Below are positions 1 to 12,942 of a DNA stretch of 64,000 nucleotides, piece after piece. Within the stretch, counting starts at the first letter, position 1; each line of letters begins with the position of its first letter. The stretch spans positions 66,835,666 through 66,899,665 of the forward strand of contig NC_052018.1 in the NCBI RefSeq assembly GCF_015832195.1, given 5' to 3'. The position numbers and the translations under genes are program-made. The DNA is from Motacilla alba alba. Its lineage: Eukaryota; Chordata; Aves; Passeriformes; Motacillidae. The notes under the pieces were generated by a model, which worked only from the letters and a program-made list of their open reading frames with translations, made no database searches and was not told where the DNA came from.

Positions 1-1589
1 TGTCTTATGTTTATTACAGCAGTCTAGAGCTAAACACAAAGCCCTCCCCAGTCATCTTTGCTGTTGCTTGGTATAGGTCCCAGTTGCTACGAAGCCTTTA
101 GCTAGGCTGAAGTTGATGGACTGAAATTAGTTTTCAGTGTGGTCCATCTCTGTCACTTCAATGCAAATAACCCACAGAGAGTCAGAAAGCTTCTTTTTAT
201 TTGTACAGAGCTGAGGTAATTTTTATAACTGCTTTCTAGCAATCAGCTTTTTATTTGCCTTAAAATAAGCTTTTAAGCAGTTACCTAGTGTTCACTCTAC
301 CTGTTTTCACATTTCCCAAGCCTTGTTTCAACCTGTCACATTTAAGTTGCATTTAGGGTGATTTCCAGCTGAAGTAGCTTCTATAAAATGCCTCATGATA
401 ACATCTCCTGTGTTGTAGAGGTGCTTTTACAAATGCAGGGATATGCTAGGTTTTGGTTGTCAGGTTAACTCCTTGTTCACTACAGTTCGCATTTACTGTT
501 GTTACTAAACTGTTCCAAGATATACTGCCTTGTATATATGTAACTGCTTTTCATTTTAATCATATTCTGTGTACTGTGTTATATTGTCAATCATTATGCT
601 GCAGCTTTGACTTGGTATCCTGACCATATTGATTCCAAACAGTGGGTTTCTGCAAATGAAAATTCCCCTGCATTGAAAAAGCAAATTGTGTCCCATAGAA
701 ATCATTAGACCCAGTAATTCCATTGCATGGACAAGAAAATTCCCAGATAGTCTTATGAATAACACTGTGATTTTTAGAACACACCACTGCGTTAATATTA
801 CCTCTCACTGGAAAAGAGCATTGTTCTGGCAAATGTGATGAAACATTTTTCATGATCCAATGATATTTTTCTGCCTAGCTCCATGTGAAACGTTCCAGTC
901 GCAAATGTGACTAATGACAGATTTTATTTTTCTATATTGGGTACACGTTTTATATACCAAACATAAATTATCATGAATAGCACATAACCAGCTTTTTCTT
1001 TGGGTCCATATATGGCGTGTCCTTCAGCTTCTTGTAGTGCAAATGCTCCGTGGAAGACAGAGCAAGCTTAGTCTGGCAGGTAAAGGGAGATAGAATAGAA
1101 ACCTGGGCAAAGGCTGGGATGTGTGGCTGTTTCTAGTATCAGTTCTGACATCAATTTATTCTATAAAACCACACAAGGCACTTCACTGTTTGGTGCCCCA
1201 ATTATCCCAGTGTCATACTGAGCTAATGACTTCTGATAAAATCCTGTCAGATTGATGAATGAAAGATTGTGGTTACTCCATGATTCCTTACTATATCTGG
1301 CCCTTTCACAGCCATGTTTTAAGTGGATGATTATGCATTTTACTACTCATGATAACTAGTTTGCCTTCTGGTAGAATTGATAGCTGTTAGGTTTACTTCC
1401 CACATTTCATATTTCACCAGTGTCTACTGCACACCATCATATGAAGGCAACTAAGTCACTGATGCAACTTGAAATTGTTCTCAAGCAAAGCTCTTTAATA
1501 TTCTCCTTGGTGTCTGATAAGCAGCATGTTCTGATAGGACAGAATCAGGAGAGATACAGCAGACATGTTTTGTACAGCTGGTGAAAATC
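1..1589. other. Intergenic AT-rich DNA, no gene recognised
   Basis: No open reading frame here resembles a known protein and no repeat family was recognised. The ORFs present are short, unrelated to each other and of a length expected by chance. The stretch could in principle be the far 3' UTR of an upstream gene (SASH1 in mammalian gene order), but nothing in the sequence proves this. Confidence 0.6.
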
Positions 1590-2077
1590 TGTGCAGCCTC
1601 GCCCTGAGTCCTGTGTGCAGTTTTGGGCACCAGAATATAAAAATGACATTAAGCTATTGGGGAGCATCCAAAGGACAGCCACGAGGATGCTGAAGGGTCT
1701 GGACGGGAAGCTTTGTGAGGAGCAGCTGAGTCTGTTCAGCCTGGAGGAAACTTAGGGGAGACTTCATAGCACATCCTCACGAGAGGAAGCAGAGGGGCAG
1801 GTACTGCTCTCTTCACTCTGGTGACCAAGGGAACAGCCTGAAGTTGTGTCAGGGGAGGTTTAGGTTGGATATCAGGAAAAGGGAGAGTGGTCGGGCACTG
1901 GAACAGGCTCCCCAGGGAAGTGGTTACTGCTCCAAGCCTGTCTGAGTTCAAAAGATGTTTGGACAACGCTCTCAGGTACATGGTGTGACTCTGACTCTTG
2001 GGGATAGTGCTGTGCAGGACCAGGAGTTGAACTCAATAAGTCCCCTTTTGTAGCTCAGTATAGTCTATGATTCTAAA
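1590..2077 (+). mobile_element. CR1 LINE, 5'-truncated 3' end, sense
   Basis: This is the 3' part of an avian CR1 non-LTR retrotransposon in + orientation. Recognisable landmarks run in consensus order: CAGTTTTGGGCACC near 1619, the CTGTTCAGCCTGGAG segment near 1732, AGGGGAGGTTTAGGTTGGAT near 1852, the GGCACTGGAACAGGCTCCCCAGG segment near 1895, the GGAGTTGAACTC segment near 2023, and a terminal CTATGATTCT at about 2068-2077. CR1 copies are normally 5'-truncated, which fits the abrupt start. The reading frame is broken by substitutions and small gaps, so this is a dead copy. It is followed by an A-rich tract (about 2077-2105) that is not part of the canonical CR1 tail. Confidence 0.93.
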
Positions 2078-4270
2078 AAATAAAAGAATTAAAAAAAAAA
2101 AAAAAGTTAAGTGATTTTTTAGTAATTATTATTTTTCTCTTGTTCCTCTCTGAGGCTTACATGGTGACTATCAGTAAGCAGGAGATGGAAAGAGTATTGA
2201 GACTTCCTAGCTAGCAGGGGATTGAGTAGAAGTGGACAGCAGTTATATTGGAGCAAGGGAAAAGTCCAAGCTGACTCTAGCAATAAAAAAGGAAACAAAT
2301 TTCCTTGTGTTGCAGGGAAGACCAGTCATATAATAAAGCTCTCTCATATTAATCACTTCCCCCTCTCTTAATAACAGAAGGAGAATTATGGGAATAAGCT
2401 GAACGAGTTTGCCAAACTCTCTTTGTAAATCCATTATTTTTAAATGATTATGTGACCCAGGGAAACCAAATCACACCCATCAGGACTGGAGTGAGCAGTT
2501 TGAAATTTATGAGTTTTAATATTTGTTTTGTTTTCTTTTATAGACTGTGCTTTGTAGTATTACTTGAATTACAATTTTAGTTTATATTCTAATCAAAAAA
2601 AAAAAAAAAAAAAGCCTTAAGCTTCTCAGTGTTTGAGCTTCCCTGCTGTGGTTTCAGTGACCTGTGGCATCTCCCAAGCAGGTGAGGTGGTGCATTACGA
2701 TAGCCATAACCTCTTGCATCTTCTTGTAACCTTTAGTGCTCTAAGCAAAAGTTCACTCATTAACTCTTGGAAAGCACAGAAGAAACCTGCTGCTGGAATC
2801 TTCATCTGCTCTGCTCAGGCTCACCATGTTAAGTATCTATCCATTGTATCTTAGTAACTCAAGCAGCTATTTAACAATAGAAGCAGCAAGCCCAAAATAC
2901 TACCAAATGCCATCATAATCATATGCTTTGATCAATAACCTGCTGTTGCTACCCAGGTGGCAATTCCCTGTGCCTGGCTGTGGATTCTGTGAGCCTGGCT
3001 GTGGATGCAAACTGGGAGCATGATCAGAAGCATTAAACATTGCATTATTCAAACAGGCCATCATGTCTAAGAGCAGCAATAATGGTCGATTCACCAAGTC
3101 ACAGCTGTGCAGTTGTACTGTATTATTTTTAGAATAAATAATACCTTCAGTCCAAGATACTTTTAGCATTAATTGACACCCTTTGGGGAATCAAAACTGT
3201 CAAGCAAGTTATATAACAACTAACAAAGTTGCACTTTCTGTATATGAAATCAATATTTAAATAACTTATTTTTCTCCATTTGCTGTTCTTAAATGATGTA
3301 AGTAGCTGTAATATACCAGTACTCAATATGTCCTGCAGTTTGCTTCAACCCAAGAAAGCTGTGTATTGTAAAGAAAAAAAAAAACAAAAACAAAATATGA
3401 ATGTGTAAAGATTATTGTGCTGTTTCATTTAGCAAAAGAAATGGTTGACAAAAGGGTTTTCCTGTGTATCAAAACTTGTCTATAATTATATGTCATACTG
3501 TTCATAGATAAAAAGTAAATAAATTTCCATGGTCTCTCTCTCTCTTTGGTTTTTGTTTTGGTTTTGGTTTTGGTTTGGTTTTGTTGTTTTTAATTTTGCT
3601 AACAGATCCTCTATTTAGTGCTTATGTAGTGATGTCTAGTGATGTAATTTTTTTTTGCTTATTTCTTTGGCCCTCACCCTGTAGCTTACCAAGCCTCCAG
3701 TTCCTCTCCTTGTAACCACTCTCAACACATCTACAGCAGGAGGAAAATGTTAAAAAATATAAAATATAAAAACCCTGATAATTCAGGACTACAAGCAGCT
3801 GTTAAATTATATGATGTGAATCAGCACTGTCCAAACTTTGTCTTTTGTATCCTGTGAATGTCCAGCTGCTGGGTTCAGTGAGATATGTGTGAGAGGCCTC
3901 CCAGCTCTCCCCTTGGGAGCTTTTCCACTTTGCAGTGGAATAATCAATAATTGGTGAACTCAGAGGAAGGGCCCATGAGTACAATGCTGTGGAGTTGTAG
4001 TTACAGCTCTTGACTGCAAGAAGGGATTTCAAACCTGGTTTGCAAATGCAGCTCTGCTTTGTTTGGCTGGTGAGGTGCTGTAACTCCTGAGCAACCAGGT
4101 AATGTCTCCAGTCTGGAACATGATGCCAATGCCCAGGGTTTGGGGCAGAGGAGCCTTGGGACACGACTCTTGGCATCGCCTTCCAGCTCACTCGAGCAAC
4201 TTCTTCCTAACTATTTTGCATTTGTTGGTCTGGTTACATTCGCTGTGTAATTAATGGGTGTGCTTAGCTG
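2078..4270. other. Intergenic DNA with poly-A and TTTTGG tracts
   Basis: No gene was recognised. Low-complexity stretches include A runs near 2090-2105 and at 2595-2613, an A/C run near 3372-3397, and a CTCTCT then TTTTGG-type tract at 3537-3600. A 129-codon minus-strand open frame at 3802-4191 has no recognisable homology and needs a non-ATG start. Confidence 0.6.
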
Positions 4271-4279
4271 CCTAACAGC

Positions 4280-4590
4280 GTGCGGCCAGCTCCTCATGGC
4301 AACAGCTTCAAGTTAATCCTTTGTGGCTTTAGCCCCAGGAACGAGGGGGGCTGTGTCTGCACGAGCTGCGTTAACCGGAAGCTCAGGAAACGACACCAAG
4401 CGGAAAACAAACGAATCTTTTGGGCTGGATCCCGACAGCTGAATCCTCGTCTCCCGCGGCGCTGCGGGACGTGGCGAGCTCCCGGCGGGGCGGCCCTGAG
4501 CGGCTGAGGGCTCTGCGCGGCCCTGAGGGCGCTCGGGCGGCAGAGGGCGCCGCGCCGCCGGGAGCCGCTGTTTCCAAGGGTCTCTCAAGT
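4280..4590. promoter_or_regulatory. Small orphan CpG island, candidate promoter or insulator
   Basis: The core (about 4432-4575) contains roughly 23 CpG dinucleotides in some 150 bases, while the surrounding DNA is nearly CpG-free. The upstream shoulder carries a perfect ETS-type core ACCGGAAG (4374-4381). The core holds a CTCF-like match built around CAGAGGGCGC (4541-4550). ETS sites are typical of CpG-island promoters in vertebrates. No coding exon could be assigned: open frames on both strands are low-complexity Arg/Pro/Ala/Gly products of GC-rich DNA. On the minus strand a GTGAGC donor-like sequence lies at 4186-4191, to the left of the island. The likeliest reading is a promoter of an unannotated non-coding transcript or a CTCF-bound element; both are inferences. 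Confidence 0.6.
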
Positions 4591-4600
4591 AACAAAACAG

Positions 4601-5089
4601 AAATGAAAACAAAACAAGCGCTGCACAACATGAAAAGCCAGGGCGCTTGCCATTTCTGCAGCTGGAAGGAGTGTTGCTTCCCTTCCAAGATTGCTGTGGT
4701 CCAGGATTGCGTTGGGAGCAGCTGAAGCACAAAGCCCCCATCTATTGCTCTCAGCGTTTTGCTGCTGTGTTTGATCCAAAAGTGTGCTAACCGCAGCAGC
4801 TGCTGCCAAAACCAAACACCACCACCCCCAACACATACATACCTATCCTCATTCTAAAAGTTCTCTTTCCACATGTGTTTGCACCAGAAAACAAGATGTG
4901 GGAGAAACGTGCTAAAAATCCTTGCTGCTAATACTTAGAAAAAGAAAGTTCATGCCTGAGCAGAGGGTTCGTGTTTAAGCCTCCAGAGACTTAAAAACTA
5001 CGAATGTAATGTTAAATGTACCAGCGGAGCTACCCCAGGAGTGCACTAAAGGATGATCCTTTAACTTTCAGGAAGCAGTACAAAACAAA
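4601..5089. other. Intergenic DNA, nothing recognised
   Basis: This is the flank between the small CpG island and the next CR1 piece. No gene, repeat family or RNA gene was recognised. Confidence 0.55.
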
Positions 5090-5182
5090 TGGCGTGACTC
5101 TTGGGGATGGCGCTGTGCAGGGACGGGAGTTGGACTCGATGATCCTTGTGGATCCCTTCCAACTCAGCATATTCTGTGATTC
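5090..5182 (+). mobile_element. CR1 LINE, very short 3' end, sense
   Basis: About 90 bases match the extreme 3' end of a CR1 element in + orientation: GCGTGACTCTTGGGGATGG, then GGAGTTGGACTCGATGATCC, then CCCTTCCAACTC, ending ATTCTGTGATTCT. The same sub-block (GACTCTTGGGGATAG and onward) occurs at the end of the copy at 1590-2077, so the two probably belong to the same or a related subfamily. This copy keeps the consensus order of the final segment and so serves as an internal reference for the rearranged copy at 44020-44298. Confidence 0.93.
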
Positions 5183-8100
5183 TTACTAGTTCTTAGCCTT
5201 GCTCTTTCTCAGGTACTACAGTCTTCACAGCATGAATGGACTTACTATTTTTTTCCTTCAATTCTGCAACACAAGTGGTCTGTGCTGAGCTTGTGCCTGC
5301 AGGAGTGTGCTTGCAGGTATACTGGTACTGTCCAAGTCCCAAAGCTCTGATATTACTGAGATTCTGTCATTTCCAGTGGGCTTGGGCCTCTCTCCAAGCA
5401 GAAGAATTTTTGCACATGTAAATGGACTTACTAATATTCTACACCAAAAAAGACCCCAACCCTCTTTAAAAACTTTTTATGACATTTATTGAATTAATAG
5501 TCTTCCAAAAGGAGTCAGACGAGAACAAAGCCATAGGTCTTATTTCAAAGAAATACTGTTTCTCGGCCTGCTGCAGTTGAAGTCCTTGGAAAATATAGGT
5601 GCCTATGGTCAAACAAAGATGCCTGGTGGGATTAGCTGCTTCTAAGTAGGAGGGAAAGGTAAGTTTGGATTACAATTTTATACTCCAAACCACCTTGCTG
5701 TTAACTGAATTTGGTAAAGTTCACCATCTCTGAGATGAATCCTGCATAGCCTTGAAGGTTCTGGACTTGGCTCTCCCTCCCAAGGTGGATCCATTCCAGG
5801 TAGGCAGAGACCTTTGCATCCCTGACAAGTTCTGCATTCCTTATACTATATGCATACTATGCGTATATGCTATTCTGAAATTCCCACAAGTTGCATTTTT
5901 TCATTTAGCCCCAAACTGCATACATGGATGCACAATTTTGTGAGAACAAGGCTGGTATTTATGTCCACAGATCCTGTCTTAAGGGGACATCCTTGTATGT
6001 GAATTAGACTATCAATCTACTGCCTTTTTTTTTTTTTCCTCTTTGGCTCCACTAACTCCTATGGAATGAATACTCACCGGGTACTAAAAATGGAAGATAC
6101 AATCCTTTCTATGTTTTACTGAAGCATGACTAAACTGTTACTTAATACCAGCACTCACTTTTAAAGTTCTGATTTAAGTGGCTTCATTTGCACTTAGCCA
6201 AACAAAAAAAACCCCACCACTATTTCTCTGCCTTGAAGAGTGGATCTGGATTGTCTCTCTGGCAAGTTCAGTGTTGATTAAAGAACCCATGCAATGCCAC
6301 CTCAACCCTGTGGTGAGCTGTTCCTGTACATCACTAGCAGCGTGACAGTAGCCGGTCTTCCATTCTGATGTCCAGAGTCCCCACTGAAAGGAGCTAGGTA
6401 GTGGGAGCTAAGGTTAGTTCAACTTGCAGGTGTGTTCAGGTTCTAGCAATCCTACAAAGCAAAAAAAAAAAAAAAAAAGAATTTGCAATCCTGCCGACCA
6501 CCTACTATATCCTGAGGTGTGAGCAATTTTATAGCTGGCACTGGCTATCTGATGAGTGACACTTCTGAGCACACTGAGACTGCAGGCAAGCACTACATAC
6601 CTTTTTGTTTTCTTTTAGCAGCACTGAATTGCCTGCCATCCAGAGGAGCTGCTGAGCAGCTCACATTTACTGATCATGAGAAGCAGGATTGCCCCCCTTG
6701 TGCCTCCCACTGCGATCAGATCTGGTGCTGTTACAGAGCAGCACAGGCTGCACTTCCTATTGAACAGCAAAGCATGAGCATCATAGAACCATAGGTGTTT
6801 TGGATTTGGAGCAGTGCAATTTCTGGAGAGCAGAAGAATGGCTTAGATCAATTCAATTACACAAAAAAGCACTTACATGCTTAATAAAGCCATCTAATGA
6901 GAGATGAGAGGCTCTCTCAATTCATTAAACCACTTCCTTTTGAAAGAGACTTTTGGATTTAGAGCATGCCTTGGGACCAATTGCTGCCTTCTCAGTTTTT
7001 TTCTCCTCAGCCTGATGACGAAGTAAAGAAAGGTTTCAGGCTGCTTTCTAACACACATGTGAACATGAGTCAAAAATTTGCTTTTTGGCCATAGGAAACC
7101 TCTGGAAGGCATTCTAAAACGTGTTTGTTTTCTTTTTTCTTTTATGTCTATTTTAGCCATTTCATCAGTTGTGTTTTGCTTCAGGAATACGGGAGGCTTC
7201 TACCTGAGTCTGTGAGGATTCATGGAAATTCCCATCACAAGCAATGGCCCAAGCTTCCACGCAATGCCTGTCTATGTGTAGATATGTCTCCCCTGGAGCT
7301 GGCAGGTGTCTGCAACACAGTGTTTAACCTTGCAGGCAAAGCTTCAGAGTTCGTTCATGCCCAGGAACACAACAACAAATTTCCCTGTGCTTGTCTGCAT
7401 ACACAGTAGACCAAGATTCAGCCTCATTCCTTGCATCCTTATGGGCTGCATCCTGCTGCCTTCTCCTGCCATGTTGTGTGTTTGGTCTGTGAGAAGATCA
7501 AAGCCAAGGTTTTTCAAGTTCTGGTCATTGTCTGGTGCTCACTTAGGAGTGTCCCCAAGCAAGAGTGGCTTGTAATGCCTTGTGCAAGCAGCCCAAGAGG
7601 TATAAGTGGCCTGGGGAAAACACAGTTAACATGACACTGATCTGGTGAATACCTCCTCAGGGCCTCACAAAGATCCCAGGTACAACACAGAAAGGGAGGC
7701 AGGAGAACAAACCAATGAGCTGGACACCCTCCATGCTGGTGACTACTTCTGCTCCTTTTTCCCAGTAAATCTACTTGGCTGAGAACTTTCAGAAAGTTCT
7801 GTGACATCAAGATGCTATTTAAAGAAGAGAAACTCAATTCAATCAGGTAATTGAGAGAGCATCCATACCAGATGCACTCTTTTATTCTGAGAAATACTGC
7901 TTTTTCTGAGAGCATTGAGTCCTGAAGCACAAGCAGTGAAAGGCCCAGGATAGCAGGAAGCTTTGATGGCTAGCAGTGAAATCCTACAGATCTTGTCTTC
8001 TTGATGTAAGTGAAGTAAATCTAGATAAATCCTCCTTAGAGAAAATTGCAAAGATCTGTCAGGTTGCATCCTGAAGCTTGTGCAAGGTTTTCACAGTGCC

Positions 8101-11100
8101 AGAATAGGAAACATTTGATTTCTCTTACTTGTTTTCAGTTATTTCCAATATCAGCCCCCAAAGGTTCCTTACCTCTGTTTAATCCTGCTTGTGCTGTGGG
8201 AATAACATTCACAGGCTGTGCCTCTCTTCTCCCTTCATGCCCTCCCAAGGTGTGCCTGAACTGCCCAAGCATGGCAGTCCCTCCAGGCAGCCAAAGGGAA
8301 AATCCGTCTCTGTAGTATTCCTGGCGTGTGTTTGCTCTGGCTGCATGAAGGGCACAGGAGGAAGGAAAAGGGATCAGCCAGCTCATGGAACAGCTGAGGT
8401 AGTAGTGAGGCTTACTGGGAGAGACAGGAGGGAAAGAAGGAAGGGCTGGATGAAGAAATTAGGGGAAAGCTGATGAATGTCTTAAAAACAAGGGCAGCAT
8501 TTCTTGCCTTCTGGGAGCACAGAGGTCTGACATTCTCAGGTGTATATTTGGTATGAATGAGGTGAGGTTGTGCCTTGCCTTATTATGCATTTAATAAGGT
8601 AGTTTAAGCATATTTGTTTTGAAGGAGAAACTCCTTAAAAATAGGGGGTTTTTTAACTATTTAAAGCATTTAAAGACAGAAGAAAATTCTCCTTTACTTC
8701 CACTTGTGGGAGCTACATGCTGTTCTCCCCCAGAAGAGGCATCTTCAAGCTCCAGTTTAAGTCAAGGTGGAGTGCAAATAGTAATTGATGTCTGGCACAA
8801 GGTTCTGAAAATGTGAACTGTTCTGCAGGGCTGCTGCTTTTAACTCGGTTAAACAAGGGTCAAGTATTTGACAAAGGGCCATTTTTGCCCCTATCAATTC
8901 ATACTTTTAGAAATCACAAATCTTCAAAACAAGTGCATAAATTAAATGATGAAGAAAGCCTATGAGGACTCAGAGATATTAGCAAAATACACTTGAATCT
9001 CTATTGCCTCCCCTTCACTTTGTTGCTTACTGACTTTGTCACTCTTTTCCATGGAAGTGTGTGTCCTACCTCTCTCCAGGTAACCTCACTGGAATATGGG
9101 TCTCCCTGCTTGTGCAGCCCTGAGCTGGGACACAGCCATTGATGATGAGGAGACATCCCTGTGTCATGCAATGCACAGTGGGTGCCAACTCCCCTGATCT
9201 CCCTTCTGGTGCCCCTAAATCCATACCTCCCCTAAGCTCCCTGCTCTGAAGGGAAATACCACCACTTGCACCCACCCTAACCCCTAGAGAAGGTTCTGAT
9301 GACCTGAGCATGTGGGACAGGTGAGTAGGCAGGCTGGCATCTGAGGCAGGGTCTGTGCCAAATCTGACATATTCTGTGAGTTTGATCTTCCAGTGACAAC
9401 CTCAGAAGTGTTCCTGGAGAAATGTGAATGAGCAGGCAAGGCACAGACACTCTTGTGACACACAGCTACCTTCTGGAGAGAAGGTCAGTCAGAACGGAGA
9501 GAATTCACAGAGTTCTGTGTAATCTTTTCTTAAGCACAGGAAATACTCCAAGAGCAAGTAAAGTTCCAAATGAGAATATAATATACCAAAATTTACAATT
9601 TTACCTCCCAAAAAATTCCATGTAAGAGACATAACTAAAACAGCAAGCAGCCATTAAAGACATTAAAATCTTGCCCTGCTCTGAAAGGTAATTTCCACAT
9701 TCATTTCTCAAATCTTATTTTTTCTGTCTCATGTGTGTTGTCTCACACTGACCAGCAGTATAATGAAACACGACTTGAATTATTCACTTGGAAAAAGTTT
9801 TCAGTCCAAAGTTGGACTTAGAATATATAACTAAAGCCCCCACAGACTTGTATACAGAGAAGGGTCTCCACATGACTGTTTTATTGGCCAAGTGCTGGAT
9901 TGCCATCTACTGGAGAGTAAAGAAATAAAATCCAATAAACAGCTATTTCATAGTGAGGGAACTATGTTGTCTGCATTTTTGGCTTTAACTTTCCCTGCTT
10001 CTGTACAATTAATACAAGTCTGTGATGGCCTATAAAGTTGTTTCTCTGTTATGGAAAGCAGCTTCTGGTCTTCGCTATCTTCAAAGTTAGACTGCATAAA
10101 TATGACTTTAAGAATGAGGCACTTAAAAAGTTTTTTAAAAGATTTCTTCAAAATGAGCAAATATAGTCTGTTTAAAGCTGGAATTACTGGATAAGCAGCA
10201 AGTAAAAATGTTGCTAAAGATTAAAGTTTTCTTAGTTCTGATCTACTGTATTTGTGTGGCCTTTGTGTTCTTACAGTTGTAAGAAGGGTTATTGGACAGC
10301 TAAATAGTATTACTACTGGGAGATAAAACTGCTGGCAGAATTTATGCCAAAGCCAAATCAAAGTGAAACATTTAAAGCTTTCTCTCTCTATCTTTTTTAT
10401 GTGAAATGAATCCCTGTATTTAAGCCTATTAATATACAGTAATCTCTTGCTGCCTTCCATTTACTTTTTTAAAAGACTATAAAACCCAATGCTCTTAAAA
10501 GGTAGAGAAAAGAACAATTACAGTTTGTGGTACAGCCTCAACTCATCCTACCTAGTGCACTACAACTGCCTTGATGAGCTGAATGTTCTTTTTACAGGAT
10601 GCTTCTCTCATTCACTGCAGAAATTGATCCTGTCCAGGTGGCAGATTTAAAAGAAGGGGGAAAAATAAATCTGTAGGACTGTGTACTACATTACTGAGGA
10701 AGCTTGGGGCAGATATCAAATGAGGCATGTAAGTACAGTAAGAGAAAGAATGGTTTCATGACTGTGTCAGTTGAGGCTAGTTTGAGTCATGCTTGTAACA
10801 GGAAATAGGAAAAAAACCCAGATACTTTGTTTAAAAAGACAGATGAAGATGATTGAAAAGTCGGCTGTATTTCAAGAGGAATGAGCTGCAGCCACCGCAG
10901 CTCTTCTGAGTCCTTCAGCACACCCACATGCCTGCCTCCTGCCCATCTTTCCTTATGCTGGTCCTTTGATCATCCTGTGTTTTCTCTACGCCTTTTCTCC
11001 ACATTGCCTCTCCTTGCTTACCTTGTCATTAGATATCTGTTGAGGTGCTTGTTGCAGCCTGCTCCTCTCTGTTGAACACCCCAGCCCTGAGTGTTTCACT

Positions 11101-12516
11101 CAAGACAACACACTCATTGCTGCTGAGGCTCAGCTGGTGCAACGGGAGAAACACATTTTGGGGAACATCCCATCCAGATCCTGCAGCGTTATGGCAAAGC
11201 TGTTGAACAGATTCATATGGTGCACAGTGGCTGCAGCCAGCATTAAGACTCTCTTTGAGCTGGACCATTTTCAGTGCAAAATAAATTAAATCCTCTCATT
11301 GTTTAACTGTTACATTTTAGCAAGGAAGCAGACAGAAAGGATGAGACCCAGGCTTTGCCAATAGCTGTGATCCTAAAGCAATGAGGTAGCAAGTGCTCAG
11401 TGGCAGAAGAAGAATAAGTACAATTGAGGGATTATTGTTATTGTTGCTATTATATAATTTTCCCTTATTTTTTCTTTGAATGCCTTTTATTTCAAGAGGA
11501 AACAGATCAGTCTGCATCTTAACCAGGGAAGTCCAGCCTCCCAGGACTGGGCACTAATACGTATTAGAATGGTGTTTATCCCATTAATTTGGAGATTTCT
11601 CTTTAAGAAGTAAGTACATCTCTCCTAATCTCCTTTCCTTGAAAACAAAGCATGTTTTAGTCTCTGCATCTCATACTGGTGTGCTGTGCCTCTCTGAAGA
11701 ACATTTGCAACACCATCTGACTTTTGCAGCAACCCTTAAGACAGGGGTAAATCTCAGTGATGAGCAATGTATGACTGAAAGGAAAAAAAAAAAAACAGAA
11801 ACAAATCAATTTGCTATTAGTGCAGTTATCCTCCAAGCTCCAAGTCAGGTGACCAGTCTATTGGCTCAATTTTCTGTGCAGCAGTTTGGATATTTTTCCA
11901 TTTTGATGAGACTGTATTTCTTGAAAACAGAGACAAAAAGCCAAACAGGGTGGGGAGCTGGGGAGGTTTCCAAGCAGCTCTGAGAGACAGCGTGGAAGAC
12001 AGAAATGTCATAAATAATAGTGTGTTTCTTTTTTCCAATAAAATTTCTGAGTGGCATCAAAACAAAAAAGCAAAAAAAGATATGCAATTCACTGTCCTGT
12101 CATTCAATAACATTTCACTTAGCTTTGTGCCAAGCCCTTTTATTTCCTTCTTGTAGCTCCTACAAGAACCAGGAACACTCTAGCCAGCCCTGTATGCCCT
12201 CTGTGCCACCACCTGTGCCACCTGAGTGTCTCCCTCCAGCCCAGGTGTGCAGGCCAGGGCTAGTACAGCTGGCAACTCAGTCAGAGCCCCATTAGCCACC
12301 AGGTTTGAGAGGAAGGTGCAAAACTGAGGAAAGTCCCATGTCTACTAGAGCACTTACATGTCCTCAAATCTATAATCTGGGTTTAACAGCAAATTATCTC
12401 TGTCTTGATTTTGTGTCTTGCTTCAGGGGCTACTTTATATTTGCCTGAAAATGAGTGTTTATGTTGTCCTTGCCTCATCCTGAGTCAGCTCGTACCCCCC
12501 TCTGTGGCAGAGATGG
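5183..12516. other. Intergenic DNA, no gene recognised
   Basis: About 7.3 kb without a recognisable coding exon, RNA gene or large repeat. It includes an 18-base A run at 6461-6478. A possible remnant of a minus-strand CR1 end at 6781-6815 is too short to call. Open frames of up to 138 codons (7514-7930, minus strand) show no homology and fit chance expectation for this base composition. Confidence 0.6.
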
Positions 12517-12522
12517 GAAAGC
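12517..12522. repeat. Target-site duplication, left copy (GAAAGC)
   Basis: A 6-bp direct repeat immediately left of the solo LTR, identical to 12943-12948. Extending the match by one base on either side fails, which fixes the element borders. Confidence 0.8.
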
Positions 12523-12942
12523 TATTGTATTTGCAGGGCGCTCCGTGGCAGGGAGGAATGATGAATCTGACTCCATGTTCTCAGAAGGCTAATTTATTAT
12601 TTTTTGATACTATATTATATTAAAGAGTACTATACTAAACTATACTAAAGAATACAGAAAGGATACTTACTAAACGCTAAAAGCATAATAATGAAAACTC
12701 ATTACTTTTTCCAGAGTCTCGACACAGCTTGGCCCTGATTGGCCAATGAGTGAAAACAACTCACAGCAGAATCCAATGAAACAATCACCTGTGGGTAAAC
12801 AATCTCCAGACACATTCCAGACGAGCAAAACACAGGAGAAGCAAAGGAGATAATAATTGTTTTCCTTTTTCTCTGAGGCTTCTCAGCTTCCCAGGAGAAA
12901 AACCCTAGGCAAATGGATTTTTCCAGAAATGTGAATGCCACA
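12523..12942 (-). mobile_element. Solo LTR of an endogenous retrovirus, antisense
   Basis: A 420-bp LTR in minus orientation. Read on the minus strand it begins TGTGGCATTCACATTT (ending at 12942) and ends AAATACAATA (at 12523). It is flanked by a perfect 6-bp direct repeat GAAAGC (12517-12522 and 12943-12948), the expected target-site duplication. Inside are a palindromic CCAAT-box motif ATTGGCCAAT (12738-12747), an AT-rich block with TATACTAAA-type repeats (about 12601-12650), and a minus-strand AATAAA poly-A signal (12593-12598). No gag, pol or env remnant adjoins it, so it is a solo LTR left by LTR-LTR recombination. From memory the sequence resembles an LTR family abundant in songbirds. 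A 6-bp duplication is typical of ERVK-type elements, but the exact family cannot be named without a repeat library. Confidence 0.85.

Noticed and set aside
6781..6815. Possible end of a minus-strand CR1 (CATAGAACCATAGG...)
   Set aside because: Only about 30 bases resemble a CR1 tail, with several mismatches and no continuation, so it cannot be distinguished from chance.
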